The translations under genes and the position numbers were made by a program. The notes below the pieces were generated by a model that did no database searches, was not told the origin of the DNA, and saw nothing but the letters and a program-made list of their open reading frames with translations. 64,000 nt of DNA from Adenophora triphylla var. japonica. Its lineage: Eukaryota; Streptophyta; Magnoliopsida; Asterales; Campanulaceae. Below are positions 60,121 through 64,000 of the stretch, in pieces. Location of the stretch: NCBI GenBank assembly GCA_022495995.1, contig JAFEMH010007473.1, positions 1 through 64,000 of the forward strand. The letters run 5' to 3'. Position 1 is the first letter of the stretch. Every line of letters begins with the position of its first letter.

Positions 60121-60266
60121 TAAATTTAAAAAAAATAATTTAAAATATCAATAAACCAAAATTTTTGTACCCGATATAACATTTCAATTTATAAAACTAA
60201 AACTATAAAAACTAAAATTCAAATATCGGCGTACCAAATTAAAAACTAAATACCACCGTACCAATT

Positions 60267-60362
60267 CGAGAGGGGGAGAGGGGGAGAGGGGGAGAAGGGG
60301 GAGGGGGAGAGGGGGGAGAGGGGGAGAGGGGGAGGGTGGAGCGGGGGGAGAGGCGGAGGGGC
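60267..60362. repeat. (GGGGGAGA)n purine microsatellite
   Basis: Runs of GAGAGGGG. Could form purine-rich triplex or quadruplex structures; inference only. Confidence 0.92.
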
Positions 60363-60381
60363 TCCCGCGGTACCAAATGTC

Positions 60382-62247
60382 TCAAATGTTTACAAACAAG
60401 TATAAATTAATACAAAAATGTCTAAAAAAATCCGCAATCAACCCGGGGACGCCGGAAATTACCCCTGAGTCCTGGCCGAGATGAGCCATCAACCAGCCGC
60501 CAATTGTCTTTGAGTCTCGCATGTTGTCTTTGAATCTCGCATGACGTCGATCGTTCTCCTCCCGCATCCGCGTCGAACCGCCAAAGAATCCGCAAGCTTT
60601 GCCCGCTCGCGTTTCTCCTCCTCCAACGCAGCCGCCAGAGTGTCGACCCTCGGATCATGAAACGTGGGCCGGGCTACATTTCGCCGACGGCCGGCCGACG
60701 TCGACGGCATTGCCGCCCGTAATCCCCATCCCTAACACTCGGGCTCCTCTCCTTCGATGTCCCCGAGAGGTGACCTCGTGCCAAACATCAGCACGAAGGG
60801 GACGGGCTCGCCGGGAGGCGTTCCTTCGGGAACAACGGCGGCTTGATATTCGGCTTTGTCAAAATAAAAACAAACAATTATAATCATATACACAATGTAA
60901 GGTACATAAATAAATTTACATATTCAAAATCAAGTCATTTAATGGTAGTTTACTTACAAAGGCATTAGCAGATCGATCGTCAACCCATTGCGGAGGTTGA
61001 TCGGGCGCTGTAGAATTCCGAATATGGGTGCTAGCGTAAACATCCACAAAACTGATATTCGGACCATACTCCCTTTCCTATAAATAAAATAAGCGAGATT
61101 ATTACTTTGAAATTGTATAAATGCAACATTTAAACTGATTTAAAAGCATGCATACACTACATTTACACTAAAACTATGGATTTCATAGCATCATCATGGC
61201 TCCCAGCTAACATACGTACATAAACCTATTTAAAAGCATCCATACACTACTACATTTAAATTAACATACATACCATGCGGTCGTGATGCTCGGCGACCGT
61301 GAGTGTCCCCCCGGTATGCAACGCCGCCGACCCCGAGGAGCTCGCTTCTATTGGCCTTGGCCTGTTCGGATATAGCCTTCGCCGCATCCGACCCCAATAT
61401 TCGCAAAATTGACGAAACACCTCATCGGTCATAAAAGTAGGACACAAGGGTCTGTTCTCCCGCCGCGAGCCGAGTAGTATAATAATTTTTCTTCGTGGTA
61501 CCTATAAAAATATGAATATCTCGTAAACATATAATGATGATATTATAAAATTAAAAGAGTATAATCATTGTTAATTAAACTAATTAAGGATAGATAAATA
61601 TGTTACAAATAAAATCCTTAAATAGCTTGTGAGCCTCGCTCATCGAAAACATATCTAGCCGTCGCCTCGCCGATGTCCGGCGCCCAATAATATTTAGCCT
61701 ACAACATATAATGATAACATTACAAAACTAAAAGAGTATAATCATTATTAATTATAACATTTTAATAAAAACTAACATTTAAGTTTTAAATAAAAACCAT
61801 TAACACATTACCTTAAACTCATCCCACGCATCGTTCTTCCGCCTCCGTGGCAATTTTTTCCAGTTAGGGCCAAAACTCGGTCATTTTTCGAGACCGCCGG
61901 TATTGCCCGATCTTAGTCCCCTGTGGTGGGGTATCCACCTACAAACCCGCCAAGTATATTTATACAATAACATTTTAACTTAAATAATGAATTATATATA
62001 AAGCAAAAAGGAACCAACTTATATCAAATTAATGAAGAGTTACTTATCGGTCATAAAGTGATGATATCCTCGACAAATGTCCTCCCCTCGTAATCGATGC
62101 AGTCCGAGTACCGGCCCCAGAGGTGGAGCTAGTACTACTGCGTGAAGGGTCGACATCATCGCTACCGGATCGGGACGGTTGCGTCCCAAGAATCAATGTG
62201 TAAATAGGCTTAGTCTTCTTACCCTTGCCCTTTCTACTAGAACTCAT
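60382..62247 (-). pseudogene. TNPA-like CACTA gene (plant transposase, Ptta/En/Spm type), fragmented exons
   Basis: Read from 62247 leftwards. It has a Ser/Lys-rich start (MSSSRKGKGKKTKP), a segment near 61940-61830 reading PNWKKLPRRRKNDAWDEFK, and another near 61700-61630 (AKYYWAPDIGEATARYVFDE). TDEVFRQFCEYWGRMRRRLY follows near 61440-61330. The last part, near 61050-60400, starts YGPNISFVDVYAST and ends in a charged, Arg-rich tail. The blocks are separated by introns or frame breaks, so I give one span. The order fits the transposase_24-like second gene of plant CACTA elements. Intactness is doubtful. Confidence 0.68.
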
Positions 62248-62602
62248 ATCTCAGACATTAAGAAAATATTAAAATATACAACTTTAACAATAGGAAACAA
62301 TATATTCACAATACATCTAAAACTTTAAAGTTCTAATAATCTAAAGCATTCACAATACATATAAAACTTTAAACTATTAATAATATAAAGCATTCACAAT
62401 ACATATAAAACTTTAAAGTTCTAATAATCTAAAGCATTCACAATATATATAAAACGACGGATATTAAAAATAATCTAAAGCATTCACAATACATATGAAA
62501 CTTTAAAGTTCTAATAATCTAAAGCATTCACAATACATATAAAACTTTAAAGTTCTAATAATCTAAAGCATTCACAATACAATTTTAAACTTTAAACTAT
62601 TA
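62248..62602. repeat. Intergenic region with about 66-bp AT-rich tandem repeats
   Basis: Five or so units with AAAGCATTCACAATACATAT and AACTTTAAAGTTCTAATAAT between the two CACTA genes. TTTAAAGTT segments are partly self-complementary. Confidence 0.85.
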
Positions 62603-64000
62603 TTAATCTTCGTCCCCATCATCATCACTGGACTCTGAATTACTACAAAACTCGAGTTCTTCATCTTCGTCTTCGGACTCTGATGAATCAAATTCTGGTT
62701 CCTCTTCCTCTTCCTCTTCCTCTTCCTCTGATTCATCAATATCAATGTGCGCGAGATGACCTGAACGAGGCGGGGGAGTTGGCAAATTCACTGGTAAGAT
62801 ATCCTCCTCGTGTTCATCAACATTTTGAGGAATATGAGTGACATCATCTAATGGATGATTAGCTGATGAAACGTTAGGTGGCACTGGCATTTCATCCTCT
62901 TGATAGGGTGTTTCTAATGACGACTCTGTAGTTGTCGACGAGGGTAGGTTGTCAATCATGCTTGATGCTCCTAGCCTTGGTCATCCAAACAGCCCACCAT
63001 CCGTCGGGTCGCGGACGAGGGTAGGGAGTCATGTATACCTGTTGTGCTTGAGATGCTAAAATGAAGACGTCGTCGCCATTATGTCTGGACGAGTCCTTTA
63101 CATCGATGAGGTCAAATATGGCGTGCTTCGTAACACCTCGCACAGCATCCCGCCAATCACAATTGAACAAGACAACACTGTTTCTACCCAAATACTCCAC
63201 CTCGACTACTTCTTTCAGGACGCCATAATAATCATTCCCTATAAGCTTCACACCGCTATTCCACGTCAATTTAGAGCCCCCGTAAGCTTTGGTATGAAAC
63301 ACATAGCCATTCACGAAATAACCGTTGTATAAATGAACGTTCAAGTACGGAGATGATGCTAAATGTCTTAACCTCGCAGCTTTGGCATCACCGGATGTTC
63401 AAATTATCTATAAGACAATATTGTAACCAATTTAATACAATTTTAAGATTGAATGTTTAAAGAAGTGTATAGAATAAATTTGAATGAAACGAAATATTTA
63501 CATATTTCCTTAGCCGCTTTGGAAATTCTCTTTACGTCCTAGTGGCGATGAGTTATGGAGATAAATCCTGAGCTAAATCTTCAAACATTCTGCAATAGGG
63601 TTAAACAAGGCATTTCATATGAAGGTAATTAAACATGCATAATTTAATCGACGAGGCGTAAACATAACATCAATGACTTACTTGATATATTCCCCAACCT
63701 CGTCGCAGTTAAGAAGAACATACGTTTCGACCGCGGAAAACTCTTTAGCGGTTAACGTACGCGTACCAACCCGTTTGCCGAGCAACCGATCAGGGGATGA
63801 AAATACAGAGATGTTTCCCTTAGACGGAAAACCACCATCGTAATTGCGGCCAACCCTAGTCAATCTCGTATCAACATCAGGAGGAAAATATGTTCCGACA
63901 AAGGCAACAATCTCATCTATGATAACAGCCTCTGAAATTGAGGCCTCGACCATGGCCCTATTGCTCATCTTCCTTTTCAATTGGCCTAGATACCTAAAAG
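62603..64000 (-). pseudogene. TNP2 transposase of the CACTA element, C-terminal part, runs off the window
   Basis: 63980-63678 (and beyond the right edge) matches the DUF4218 end (RAMVEASISEAVIIDEIVAF, RVGRNYDGGF). 63344-62952 matches DUF4216 (VNGYVFHTKAYG, TWNSGVKLIGNDYYGVLKEV, VFILASQAQQVYM). The reading then shifts frame to 62959-62603, an Asp/Glu-rich tail (IDIDESEEEEEEEEEEPEFD) typical of TNP2 C-termini. The 8-base overlap of the last two frames indicates a frameshift or a short intron. The catalytic N-terminal half is outside the window, so activity cannot be judged. Confidence 0.85.

Larger units (their letters stand above)
59561..64000 (-). mobile_element. CACTA (En/Spm) DNA transposon, left end; right end outside window
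   Basis: Begins CACTACCAGAAAAAGG, the classic CACTA terminus, and is followed by subterminal palindromic repeats. Genes for a TNPA-like protein and TNP2 transposase lie on the minus strand. The CACTA end sits in Tat-2 interior sequence. Confidence 0.92.

Overview
The window is eukaryotic and almost certainly a plant, probably a eudicot. The evidence is tRNA-iMet-primed LTR retrotransposons of plant lineages, Stowaway-type MITEs, Helitrons, MULEs, a CACTA transposon, and one intron-containing class A GATA zinc-finger gene closest to the GATA5/GATA7 group. No bacterial, organellar or viral gene set is present. Nearly all of the 64 kb is transposable-element DNA, much of it nested and decayed.

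Layout. 1-18169 is a three-level nest. A Ty3/gypsy Tekay-like element (minus; its left LTR runs off the window) sits inside the leader of a Tat/Ogre-like element (minus; LTR 9151-11043). That element is inserted in the left LTR of a decayed Ty1/copia element (plus; 11044-18169). 18461-22513 is a Mutator-like element (MULE) with a 9-bp target duplication, containing spliced-gene-like sequence and a large subterminal repeat field. 22545-28213 is AT-rich DNA with many Stowaway MITEs, a mini-Helitron and an hAT-type MITE. 28638 is the 3' end of a minus-strand Helitron. 29240-30940 is a GC-rich degenerate minisatellite. 31616-32117 is a small MULE just upstream of the GATA gene (32419-33983), the only intact host gene. 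34.7-45.1 kb holds a truncated SINE, an AT-rich minisatellite invaded by three MITEs, a Helitron end, a palindrome-rich foldback element (38549-38981), a long-TIR MULE-like element, and a nearly complete minus-strand Helitron (41629-45090). 45236-51777 is a complete but decayed copia element (minus). 52650-59560 is a second Tat element, in minus orientation, with three tandem arrays and a broken antisense plant-mobile-domain gene. 59561-64000 is the left part of a CACTA transposon with remnants of a TNPA-like gene and the C-terminal part of TNP2.

The most unusual theme is short perfect or near-perfect palindromes arranged in series in the LTRs or leaders of unrelated elements. Examples are GGGCGACCGCCC in the Tekay LTR, TGTCACGCGACA in copia 1, GCTCGGCCGAGC in copia 2, and several hairpin families in the second Tat LTR. 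Many copies keep base pairing through compensatory changes. The copia 1 hairpin unit also occurs, inverted, at both ends of the foldback element.

All boundaries were read by eye from sequence symmetry. No database search or folding calculation was run, so lineage names rest on recognised motifs.
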